Source: Holophagaceae bacterium
Lineage (GTDB): Bacteria > Acidobacteriota > Holophagae > Holophagales > Holophagaceae
Reading direction: 5' to 3'
DNA length: 20,091 nucleotides
Assembly: GCA_016720465.1 (NCBI GenBank)
Contig: JADKKO010000002.1
Location: forward strand, 580,001-600,091
Of this stretch, positions 1-7,563 are shown in pieces (the stretch's first letter is position 1; each line of letters starts with the position of its first letter). A model generated the notes under the pieces. It did no database searches. It saw nothing but the letters and a program-made list of their open reading frames with translations, and was not told where the DNA came from. A program made the position numbers and the translations under genes.

Positions 1-497
<497 letters not shown>

Positions 498-618
498 CTT
501 CCATCAATCAATTCCATTTCCAAAGGTGGCCCAAAAACCACCGCACGGACTTCCAAGAGCAACAAACGAGCGAAACCGAGGTTTCCTCTCGCCCACACCC
601 TTCGATCTTTCTCACCTT
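498..618 (+). other. 23S-5S internal transcribed spacer
   Basis: This is a roughly 120-base spacer between the 23S and 5S genes. I see no tRNA in it. It holds two small stems: GGTGG 525-529 with CCACC 538-542, and GAAACC 572-577 with GGTTTC 580-585 (more realistically five pairs with a four-base loop). These may be processing signals for the rRNA precursor, but that is inference. Confidence 0.6.
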
Positions 619-735
619 TCGTCGCGGCTATACCCCGGGGGTCACACCCGTTCCCATCCCGAACACGGCCGTTAAGACCCGGAGGGCCGATGATACTGCG
701 TTTCTAAACGTGGAAAAGTAGGTCGCTGCGACGTT
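619..735 (+). rRNA. rrf: 5S ribosomal RNA
   Basis: The core is diagnostic of 5S rRNA: ACACCCGTTCCCATCCCGAA near 644-663, followed by the GGCCGATGATACTGC block and AAGTAGGTCGCTGCGAC. The closing helix is visible: GTCGCGGC at 621-628 pairs with GCTGCGAC at 725-732, with one G-U pair. The total length of about 115-117 bases is normal. It follows 23S in the usual 23S-5S order, and a strong terminator lies immediately downstream. Exact ends are uncertain by a few bases. Confidence 0.95.
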
Positions 736-742
736 AAATCTC

Positions 743-773
743 AAAAAGGCCATCCCAAAAGGATGGCCTTTTT
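743..773 (+). terminator. Intrinsic terminator of the rrn operon
   Basis: A perfect 13-base-pair stem, AAAAAGGCCATCC (743-755) with GGATGGCCTTTTT (761-773), closes a CAAAA loop. The 3' arm ends in a T run. It sits about 10 bases after the 5S rRNA and about 100 bases before ppdK, so it should insulate ppdK from rRNA transcription. Confidence 0.93.
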
Positions 774-872
774 CATTGTCTTTTGATCCTCGAAACGAAC
801 CTCGAGAGGTGCCGCGCATGCCCCTCAATCCAACCGGTTCCCGCTATTCTGGGATTATCCGATGAGGCTTCC

Positions 873-3599
873 ATGACCAAACATGTTTACTCCTTTGGCG
901 GCGACCGCAATGAAGGCAGCGCCTCGATGCGGAACCTGCTGGGCGGGAAGGGTTGCAACCTGGCGGAAATGGCGGGTCTCAGCATCCCGGTGCCGCCGGG
1001 CTTCACCATCACCACCGAAGTCTGCAGCCTGTATTACACTGCTGGACGCCAGCTTCCAGACGAGGTCAAGCAAGAGGCGCTCGAGGCGCTCAAGTGGCTG
1101 GAAGGCGCGCGAGGGCTCACTTTCGGCGATGCGGACAAACCGCTTCTGATCTCCGTCCGCAGCGGCGCCCGGGTGTCCATGCCCGGCATGATGGACACGG
1201 TCCTGAATCTCGGATTGAACGACCAGACGGTGCTGGGGCTCGAGAAAGCCAGCGGCAATCCACGGTTCGCCTGGGACAGCTACCGGCGGTTCATCACCAT
1301 GTACAGCAATGTGGTTTTGAATGTCCATACCAGCCTTTTCGAGGCAGAGTTGGAAGCGCTCAAGCATCGCACCGGGAAACATCAGGATCCGGATGTGACC
1401 GCTGAGGAATGGAAAACCCTCGTGTCCGCCTACAAGGAGATCGTGCGGGACGAGACCGGCAAACCCTTCCCCCAGGACCCCATGGAGCAGCTCTGGGGCG
1501 CCGTTTCCGCCGTCTTTGAAAGCTGGAACACGCCGAGGGCGGTGACCTATCGGAAGCTGAACCGCTTCTCGGATGATTGGGGCACCGCGGTCAACGTGCA
1601 GAGCATGGTCTTCGGCAACATGGGCGAGGATTGCGGAACCGGCGTGGCCTTCACGCGCAATCCCGGCACCGGCGAAAAACTATTCTATGGGGAGTACCTC
1701 ATCAACGCCCAGGGCGAGGATGTGGTGGCGGGCATCCGCACGCCGCAGCCCATCTCCTTGAAGCAGGCCGAGGGGACGAAGCTGCGGAGCCTGGAAGAGG
1801 CCATGCCGGAGACCTTCCACCAGCTCCTGGCGACGGCCAACCGGCTGGAAACCCACTTCCGCGAAATGCAGGACATCGAGTTCACCATCGAACGCGGAAA
1901 GCTGTTCATGCTGCAGACGCGGACCGGCAAGCGCACCGCCATGGCCGGCATCCGCATCGCCTTGGATCTCGTGGACGAGGGCATCATCTCGAAGAGCCTC
2001 GCGCTCCAGCGCATCGACGCCGATTCCCTTTCGCAGTTGCTCGCGCCGGTCTTCGACCACAAAGAAAAGGACAGGCTTCGCGGCGAGGGGAAATTGATGA
2101 CCACAGGCCTGAACGCCGGTCCAGGCGCGGCGACCGGGCGCATCGCCCTGAGCGCGGCCGAAGCGGAGAAGATGGCCGCCGAAGGCCCCGTGGTGCTGGT
2201 GCGGGTGGAGACCTCGCCGGAAGACATCTCGGGCATGATCGCCGCCCAGGGGATCCTCACCGCCCGGGGCGGCATGACGAGCCACGCGGCCGTGGTGGCC
2301 CGCGGCATGGGAAAACCCTGCGTCTGCGGCGCCGCGGCCTTGAATATCGATGAGAAGGAGGGGCTGGTGAAGGTCGGCAGCCTGGCCCTGAAGGCAGGCC
2401 AGGACTGGATCTCCATCGACGGCTCCACCGGCGAAGTCTTCGCGGGCCAGCTGGGCGCGCACCCCTCCGAAGTGAACCAGGTGCTTGTGGACGGCCGCCT
2501 AAAGCCGGAGGACAGCGACGTGTACCTGCGCTTCGCGAAGATCATGGTGTGGAGCGCCGAGGCGAAGACGATGAAGGTGCGCACAAACGCCGACACGCCG
2601 GGAGACAGCGCGGTGGCGCGGGCCTTCGGCGCCGAAGGCATCGGGCTCTGCCGGACGGAGCACATGTTCTTCGAAGGGGAGCGGATCCAGGCGGTCCGGG
2701 AGATGATCCTTGCTTCCGATCTTGAGGGCAGGCGCCACGCGCTCGCCAAATTGCTGCCCATGCAGCGGGGGGATTTCGAGGGCATTTTCAAGGCCATGGA
2801 CGGTCTGCCCGTGAACATCCGCCTTCTGGACCCACCTTTGCACGAGTTCCTTCCCCACGACGACGCGGGCTGCGCGGAGATGGCTGATTTGATGGGCCTC
2901 GGCCTGGACGTGGTGAAGCGCCGGGTGCAGCAGCTCCATGAATTCAACCCCATGCTGGGGCACCGCGGCTGCCGACTGGGGATCACCTTCCCGGAAATCT
3001 ACCGGATGCAGGTGCGGGCCATCGTGGAAGCGGCGCTGGATGCGGCCTCCAAGGGGGTGAAGGCGCTGCCGGAAATCATGATTCCGCTGGTGGGAACCGT
3101 CCGGGAGCTGGTCTACCTGAAAGCCGAATTGCTCGATGAAATCGGCCAGGTGAATCGCGAACGGGGCACGGAATTCACCGCGCCCATGGGCACCATGATC
3201 GAAGTCCCCCGGGCCGCCATCACCGCCGACAAGATCGCGGAGGAAGCGGAGTTCTTCTCCTTCGGAACCAACGACCTCACGCAAATGGGCTTCGGATTTT
3301 CCCGCGACGACGCGGGGACCTTCCTGCCCGAATACGTGGGGAAGAAGATCCTGGATGACGACCCATTCCAGAGCCTGGATCTGGAGGGCATCGGCGAGCT
3401 GGTCCGCATCGCGGTGGAGAAGGGCCGCGGGGCTCGCCCCGGGTTGAAAATCGGCGTGTGCGGCGAACACGGAGGCGATCCCAGGTCAGTTAAATTCTTC
3501 CACCGCGCCGGGCTGGATTATGTGAGCTGCTCCCCCTACCGCGTGCCCATCGCCATGCTGGCCGCCGCGCAGGCGGCCATCGAACAAGCCGCCACCTGA
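873..3599 (+). CDS. ppdK: Pyruvate, phosphate dikinase
   Basis: This 908-residue enzyme interconverts pyruvate + ATP + Pi with PEP + AMP + PPi in the cytoplasm, linking glycolysis and gluconeogenesis. The N-terminal nucleotide-binding domain shows GGKGCNLAEMA near residue 24 and SVRSGARVSMPGMMDT near residue 100. The swivelling phosphohistidine domain shows GGMTSHAAVVARGMGKPC with the phosphorylated His at 471. The C-terminal PEP/pyruvate TIM barrel shows GLCRTEHMFF and GVCGEHGGDP with the catalytic Cys at 863. Length matches the family (about 870-910). The frame stays open 30 codons further upstream, but I chose ATG 873: MTKHVYSFGG is the usual N-terminus, and GAGG (864-867) lies five bases before it. 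The next gene starts six bases after the stop, so the two are probably cotranscribed. Nothing looks broken. Confidence 0.97.
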   Translation: MTKHVYSFGGDRNEGSASMRNLLGGKGCNLAEMAGLSIPVPPGFTITTEVCSLYYTAGRQLPDEVKQEALEALKWLEGARGLTFGDADKPLLISVRSGARVSMPGMMDTVLNLGLNDQTVLGLEKASGNPRFAWDSYRRFITMYSNVVLNVHTSLFEAELEALKHRTGKHQDPDVTAEEWKTLVSAYKEIVRDETGKPFPQDPMEQLWGAVSAVFESWNTPRAVTYRKLNRFSDDWGTAVNVQSMVFGNMGEDCGTGVAFTRNPGTGEKLFYGEYLINAQGEDVVAGIRTPQPISLKQAEGTKLRSLEEAMPETFHQLLATANRLETHFREMQDIEFTIERGKLFMLQTRTGKRTAMAGIRIALDLVDEGIISKSLALQRIDADSLSQLLAPVFDHKEKDRLRGEGKLMTTGLNAGPGAATGRIALSAAEAEKMAAEGPVVLVRVETSPEDISGMIAAQGILTARGGMTSHAAVVARGMGKPCVCGAAALNIDEKEGLVKVGSLALKAGQDWISIDGSTGEVFAGQLGAHPSEVNQVLVDGRLKPEDSDVYLRFAKIMVWSAEAKTMKVRTNADTPGDSAVARAFGAEGIGLCRTEHMFFEGERIQAVREMILASDLEGRRHALAKLLPMQRGDFEGIFKAMDGLPVNIRLLDPPLHEFLPHDDAGCAEMADLMGLGLDVVKRRVQQLHEFNPMLGHRGCRLGITFPEIYRMQVRAIVEAALDAASKGVKALPEIMIPLVGTVRELVYLKAELLDEIGQVNRERGTEFTAPMGTMIEVPRAAITADKIAEEAEFFSFGTNDLTQMGFGFSRDDAGTFLPEYVGKKILDDDPFQSLDLEGIGELVRIAVEKGRGARPGLKIGVCGEHGGDPRSVKFFHRAGLDYVSCSPYRVPIAMLAAAQAAIEQAAT

Positions 3600-3604
3600 A
3601 TGGG

Positions 3605-4186
3605 ATGAAACTCCTGCTCGCCGCTTTCCCGCCGGAGCTCGGGGATTTGAAGGAGGATCCGCCGCAGGGCTGGTGGGTGGACACGACCGGTGTGGGCGCT
3701 TCCACCGCCGCGGCCCACACGGCCTTTCTGCTGGAACGGAAAAAGCCTGAGCGGGTGCTCTTCGTGGGGAGCTGCGGGGCCTATGACGAGCGGCTGCCCA
3801 TCGGCACCATATTCGCGCCGGATTTCGTCCTGGCGACCTCGGTCGAGGAGGAGCGCGGCGAGTCCTACCGTCCTGGCATCGAGGCGGTGCGCTGGCTCTG
3901 CACCTGGGACCTGCCCTTCCCGCATCATCCAGTCGTCACGCCGCCGGCCATCACCCGCAGCGGCGAGGGCGTCAGGCTGCTGAGCCGCATGGCGCCTGCC
4001 GAGCACCTGGAATTGAACGGGGTATTCGCGGCTTGCAATGCAGCAGGCGTGCCGGTGGCGGCCGCCCTCATCGTCGTGAACCAAGTGGGGCCGGACGCGC
4101 ACGAACAGTGGATGGAAAACCACGAGGCGCTGGGCCAACGGCTGATCGATGTGCTCAGGGCCTCGGGCGCGCTTGACCTGGAGTGA
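3605..4186 (+). CDS. Nucleoside phosphorylase-fold protein, possibly futalosine hydrolase-like
   Basis: A 193-residue protein of the PNP/UDP/MTAN superfamily, whose members cleave N-glycosidic bonds of nucleosides. Visible family features: a TTGVGASTAAAHTA stretch (residues 27-40) corresponding to the ETGxGKxNAA segment, VGSCGAYDERLPIGT (54-68) corresponding to the G-x-AG-x-L-x-x-GD segment, and LELNGVFAACNAAGVP (135-150) in place of the EMEGAAxAxVA ribose-binding helix. The canonical catalytic Asp of the ISD motif is replaced by Asn (VVNQVGPD, N159), followed by HEQW. I recall similar ISN...W endings in futalosine hydrolases (MqnB, menaquinone synthesis), which would fit, but the substrate is not proven and no other mqn gene is present. 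It is short for the family (usual 200-260). It follows ppdK closely, and its 3' end overlaps convergent comEC by 32 bases. Confidence 0.75.
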   Translation: MKLLLAAFPPELGDLKEDPPQGWWVDTTGVGASTAAAHTAFLLERKKPERVLFVGSCGAYDERLPIGTIFAPDFVLATSVEEERGESYRPGIEAVRWLCTWDLPFPHHPVVTPPAITRSGEGVRLLSRMAPAEHLELNGVFAACNAAGVPVAAALIVVNQVGPDAHEQWMENHEALGQRLIDVLRASGALDLE

Positions 4187-6605
4187 GCGCAACGGAGGCC
4201 CGCCGGCCGTCGCCGCATTCCACGTTCCAACCGCTCTGCGCCGCCTCCACGCGCACACCGCGCGCCGCTCCGGTGACGAAGGCGGGGACCATCGCCTCAT
4301 GCAGAATTTCCAGGGTCTCCCCATGGGGATGATCAAAGCGGTTGCGGCGTCCCGCGGTGATGATCGCGGCTTCCGGTGAAAGCAGCCGGATCCAGCCGGG
4401 ATCGCTGGCGCTCCGGCTGCCGTGATGGCCCGCTTTCAAAAGGCGGTGGTAGGACGCAGATGTGGTGGCCGGGCTTTGCCTGGACACCACGTGGGGAGCA
4501 CGAGGGGGACGCAGAGGGAGCGAAGCGACCGGGCGGTCCCCCTCGTTCATGGCGCGCCCCGGTTCGCCGAGTTCCATGAGATCCCGCTCCTGGATCCTCA
4601 GCGCGTCGCCCATGAGCCAGATCTCGCGATCCTGCCACCGCACCCGCAACACGGCGGACACCATGTTGGCGTCCGGCAGGTCGAAGGGTTTCGGCGGCCA
4701 TCGCACCGACACGGTCGCCGGCCCCACCGGCCATTCGTCCCCGCGGCGCAGCCTGCCCCTGGCCTGGTCTCCGGCGGGCCTGAAGGCAACCCAGGGATCT
4801 TCCGCGTCGGCGGTCTCAGGAAGCGCCGTCGTAGTGAAGGACCGCAACCTTGACAGCGTGGCCCATCCTCCGGCGTGGTCGCCATGGGGATGGGTGATGA
4901 CCAGGCGCACCGGCTCGGTGACGCCGCGGCGGCTCAGGACCCTGGCGATGCGCCTCGCGGCCCATGGAGCTGGTCCTGTGTCGATCAGGGTCGCCTCGCC
5001 GCCGGGAATCCGCAGCAGCAGGGCATCCCCCTGGCCGATATCCATGGCTTCGAGGCTCAGGGCGGTGGCTTTTCGGCCCGTGCCGCCCATGGCGAGCAGG
5101 AGGACCGACCCGGCCAGCAGCGCAAGGATCCAGGCCCGGGTACGGGCCATCCGGGCCTGGGCATGGGCCAGCCCAAGCCAGCCGAGGATCAACAGAATCC
5201 ACGGCCATAGCCGGGCGGTGGCCAGGGGCGTGACATGGGCGAAAAAGGGTACGAAGACTCCGCCGGTCCAGGCCAGCAGGAGGCCGATACCCTGCACCAT
5301 GCCTGGGACCGGGACCAAGGTCAGAAAAAGGCAGACCGGCGTCAGCAGGGCGATCAGAGGGAGCACCGCCACATTCGCCACGGCTCCCCACAACGGGACA
5401 CCGCCATGGAACAGGGCCAGCAACGGCAGCGTCGCCATCCAGGGCGCCAGGAAGCGGGCGGCTGCAAGCGCATGCTTTCCCAGCATCGGAGCCATCAGGC
5501 CTGCCAGGGGTTCGGCCCCCCAGATCAAGGCCAGCAGGGCCCACCAGGCCAGCAGGAACCCAGGTTCGCAGCCAGCGGCGGGATGCCCGAGGAGCCAAAG
5601 CAGCAGGGCCAGGTGGAGGCCCAGGACCGGCGGCAGCTTCCAGCCGCTGGCGCCGCCCATCGCCCAGGCGAGGCCCATGAAGAGCCCCCGCCACACCGGC
5701 GCGGAAAAACCCACCACCGCCGCATAGGCGATGCCAGCCGCCACGGCGCCCACGGAGCCTCCACGGCCCAGCAGCCGGCGAAGCAGAGCCTGCACGGCGG
5801 CCATCACCAGGGTCACCTGGAGCCCCGAGACGATCAGGATGTGCAGAGTCCCGCTCTCCGCGAAGGCCGAGGTCGTTTCTTCGTGCACGGGCGAGATGCC
5901 CAGGGCCAGGGCGCCCCAGAGATCCCGGGCGGTGGGATCCGTCAACGGCAGCGCTTCGAACTTCGCCCGCACGAATGACTGCAGCCGCAGGAGCGGGGTT
6001 GGTTTTGGCGCGCCCAGGATTTCGAATTGCAGGGCCGAAGCGAGGTGGATGCGGCGCGGGGTGCGATCGCTCCTGGCCCGCCAGAGCGGGCGCTCCACCA
6101 GGAACCGCGGGGCCGGATCCACGGGCCGCAGTTCCGCCCGCAGCCGCACTGGGGTGCCGGGAAGCGGTGGAGCGATCCGCTCCTGGTCGCCCGGCCAGGG
6201 GATCGCGATGCGCCATCGGTTGCCTTCCAGGGCAGGGGGGGAGGAGATTTCCAATGCGCTGACCAGTTGATCGCCCCGCAAGGCCCAGAGGGCGTCGATG
6301 CGGCCCTCGATCACCTGCACATCGGACGGCAGCCCGGCTTCCCAGAGGGCCCTCTGGCGCAGGTTGCCGAAGACGCCCCAGACGAGGACCGCAGCCAGGG
6401 GAACCGCCGCCAGCTTCTTGTGGCGGATCAGCGCGGAGGTCGAGACCACCACGAACCAGCCGCCGATGATCCAGGGCATTCCCAGATGGCCCGCCCAATC
6501 CTCAGGCAGCAGCCAAGGCAACGCACAGGCGGCGGCCAGAGCCCAGGCCAATGGCCAAAGTTCCCTTCCGCTTATCCGAAGCCAGAGCCTTTCCCTTGTG
6601 AGCAT
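4155..6605 (-). CDS. comEC: ComEC/Rec2-type DNA internalisation channel
   Basis: An 816-residue polytopic inner-membrane protein that passes single-stranded DNA into the cytoplasm during natural transformation. Order of parts: N-terminal membrane segments (about 15-80), a soluble DUF4131/OB-like region (about 90-200), the competence domain with many membrane helices (about 225-505, including SGTLHILIVSGLQVTLV at 251-267), then a metallo-beta-lactamase-like domain with THPHGDHAGG (571-580), LKAGHHGSRSA (723-733) and RFDHPHGE (756-763). The usual SGLH of the competence domain reads SGLQ here. Residues about 684-718 are an extra Pro/Ser/Arg-rich stretch absent from normal spacing between the GDA strand and the LKAGHHGS strand; it coincides with an inverted-repeat element (separate entry). 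Start is ATG 6605; no convincing ribosome site precedes it. Convergent overlap of 32 bases with the upstream-strand gene. Confidence 0.95.
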   Translation of the reverse strand: MLTRERLWLRISGRELWPLAWALAAACALPWLLPEDWAGHLGMPWIIGGWFVVVSTSALIRHKKLAAVPLAAVLVWGVFGNLRQRALWEAGLPSDVQVIEGRIDALWALRGDQLVSALEISSPPALEGNRWRIAIPWPGDQERIAPPLPGTPVRLRAELRPVDPAPRFLVERPLWRARSDRTPRRIHLASALQFEILGAPKPTPLLRLQSFVRAKFEALPLTDPTARDLWGALALGISPVHEETTSAFAESGTLHILIVSGLQVTLVMAAVQALLRRLLGRGGSVGAVAAGIAYAAVVGFSAPVWRGLFMGLAWAMGGASGWKLPPVLGLHLALLLWLLGHPAAGCEPGFLLAWWALLALIWGAEPLAGLMAPMLGKHALAAARFLAPWMATLPLLALFHGGVPLWGAVANVAVLPLIALLTPVCLFLTLVPVPGMVQGIGLLLAWTGGVFVPFFAHVTPLATARLWPWILLILGWLGLAHAQARMARTRAWILALLAGSVLLLAMGGTGRKATALSLEAMDIGQGDALLLRIPGGEATLIDTGPAPWAARRIARVLSRRGVTEPVRLVITHPHGDHAGGWATLSRLRSFTTTALPETADAEDPWVAFRPAGDQARGRLRRGDEWPVGPATVSVRWPPKPFDLPDANMVSAVLRVRWQDREIWLMGDALRIQERDLMELGEPGRAMNEGDRPVASLPLRPPRAPHVVSRQSPATTSASYHRLLKAGHHGSRSASDPGWIRLLSPEAAIITAGRRNRFDHPHGETLEILHEAMVPAFVTGAARGVRVEAAQSGWNVECGDGRRASVALTPGQARPRP
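4462..4546. repeat. In-frame palindromic insertion within comEC
   Basis: Two adjacent dyads lie in the region that adds about 35 residues to ComEC. The first has arms GTGGTG (4462-4467) and CACCAC (4485-4490), with an inner GGC-TTT-GCC mini-stem. The second has perfect 11-base arms ACGAGGGGGAC (4500-4510) and GTCCCCCTCGT (4536-4546) around a 25-base spacer. The translated sequence is low-complexity and absent from the expected family spacing. Both the reading frame and the downstream GHHGS zinc-site motif are preserved. This looks like a small repeat element, comparable in style to palindromic elements known inside Rickettsia genes, but copy number cannot be seen from one window. Confidence 0.55.
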
Positions 6606-6757
6606 TCAAGAGTGTAAGCCGCAGTGGAGAGCCCATCGGCCATGAAAAAATAGCCCGGAGAAATGGCAGGCCAGCGCTGGCGGAGAAGGAATCCCCGCCT
6701 CCCATAAATTTGAAGCGTCGGCTTGACAGCCGCCGGGGAGCGATGGAGTCTGTGCCT
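6606..6757. other. Divergent intergenic region between comEC and an exported-protein gene
   Basis: This 150-base region must hold promoters for both directions. A perfect -35-like TTGACA lies at 6723-6728 on the plus strand, but I see no acceptable -10 hexamer 16-18 bases downstream, so I do not call a promoter. AT-rich bases near 6645-6655 could serve comEC. No terminator or RNA gene is seen. Confidence 0.3.
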
Positions 6758-7477
6758 ATGCCGCCACAGCCACGTACCAGGACGATCATTTCGGGCAGGT
6801 GCCTCTATTCCAGGTTGCGGATCTCGGCCTTTGGAGTGGCATCGATGGGCCTGCTGGCCTGGACGCCGCGCATCCACGAGGCCCAGACCAAAGTGGCTTC
6901 GCGGATGATTCCCGCCCCCATGTCAGCGCTGATGGCAGCCTACCCCGAGGCCCTGAGCGAAGGCGCCCGGGGGGTAGGCAACGACCAGCCGCCCTCTCCG
7001 GAGGAAATTGAAGACCAGTACGGGCGGATCCTCGCTTTGAGCGAAGCCCGCAAAAATCCCGGGGAAATCGTGCGGGAGCTGGGGCGATTGGCCCACCTGG
7101 TCCAGGAGATCACCGCTCCCGGCAGCACCAGGGGGGTGGACCCGCTGAGGGTGTCCTTCGAAGCCTACGCCGAGGAGCGCCTGAAACTGCTCGTCGTGAC
7201 CCAGGAGCCTTTCTGGTCCTTGAAAGCCGACCTGGATCCGAAACCCAAACTGCTGGAGTGGGCCAAACTCAAATCCCACCGCCATGGGCAGCTGTTGGAC
7301 CACTTCGATTTGAAAACGGGGCGCCGCTTGGGCCAGTGGGATGACCTGTCGGTTCCCTACGCGCTCCTGCAGCTCTCCTTTTCGAATGGAGTGCAGGCGA
7401 CCGCCAACATTTGGATCCTCATCTACCGTGCCACGGGCGATCTTTGGTCTTATCCTTCCCTTGGGAGCGGCAAGTGA
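6758..7477 (+). CDS. Exported or membrane-anchored protein of unknown function, weakly phospholipase C/P1-nuclease-like
   Basis: I do not recognise this 239-residue protein. A basic N-terminus is followed by a hydrophobic stretch (ISAFGVASMGLLAW, about residues 22-35), which suggests a signal peptide or anchor. The middle contains ELGRLAHLVQEITAPGST (about residues 107-124), which resembles the xLGxxxHxxQDxxxPxH core of zinc-dependent phospholipase C/S1-P1 nucleases. The Asp is Glu and the final His is missing, so a metal site may be incomplete. The C-terminal part has a DHFDLKTGRRLGQWDD segment and a hydrophobic strand before the end. Start is uncertain: the frame is open from a TTG at 6710. 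I prefer ATG 6758, which has GGAG (6745-6748) nine bases before it; ATG 6743 is the alternative. It precedes the pseudokinase gene by 86 bases on the same strand. Confidence 0.6.
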   Translation: MPPQPRTRTIISGRCLYSRLRISAFGVASMGLLAWTPRIHEAQTKVASRMIPAPMSALMAAYPEALSEGARGVGNDQPPSPEEIEDQYGRILALSEARKNPGEIVRELGRLAHLVQEITAPGSTRGVDPLRVSFEAYAEERLKLLVVTQEPFWSLKADLDPKPKLLEWAKLKSHRHGQLLDHFDLKTGRRLGQWDDLSVPYALLQLSFSNGVQATANIWILIYRATGDLWSYPSLGSGK

Positions 7478-7498
7478 TTCACGCGACCGACTTGGAAG

Positions 7499-7520
7499 AA
7501 CCCGGGGTGCTTGGGTTTTT
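7499..7520 (+). terminator. Weak candidate intrinsic terminator
   Basis: A short stem AACCC (7499-7503) with GGGTT (7513-7517) leads into a T run 22 bases after the preceding stop codon. The stem is only five pairs, so termination would be partial at best. It overlaps the -35 element of the candidate promoter listed next. Confidence 0.3.
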
Positions 7521-7539
7521 CGCGCATCAAGACTATCTT
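7511..7539 (+). promoter_or_regulatory. Candidate sigma-70-type promoter for the pseudokinase-TonB gene
   Basis: TTGGGT (7511-7516) and TATCTT (7534-7539) are separated by 17 bases and lie 25 bases before the ATG at 7564. The matches to consensus are three of six and four of six, so this is only a plausible promoter. Confidence 0.3.
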
Positions 7540-7563
7540 TAGAACCTCATTCGGAGCCCCAAC

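Noticed and set aside
498..618. tRNA gene in the 23S-5S spacer
   Set aside because: No cloverleaf, T-loop (GTTCGA) or acceptor pairing is present.
783..872. N-terminal extension of PpdK by 30 codons
   Set aside because: The extra residues are atypical, and ATG 873 gives the standard N-terminus with a GAGG ahead of it.
1685..2986. Long minus-strand open frame antisense to ppdK
   Set aside because: It is Ser/Arg/Pro-rich with no recognisable motif. It mirrors the third-position GC bias of the real gene on the opposite strand.
4520..4526. GCGAAGC mini-hairpin as a single-stranded DNA origin or recombination site
   Set aside because: Seven bases are too few to support this in GC-rich DNA. It is noted only as part of the inverted-repeat spacer in comEC.
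4462..5727. Long plus-strand open frame antisense to comEC
   Set aside because: Its composition is that of a shadow frame, and ComEC motifs on the other strand are unmistakable.
6723..6751. Sigma-70 promoter with perfect TTGACA at 6723-6728
   Set aside because: No acceptable -10 hexamer lies 16-18 bases downstream, so the hexamer alone is not enough.
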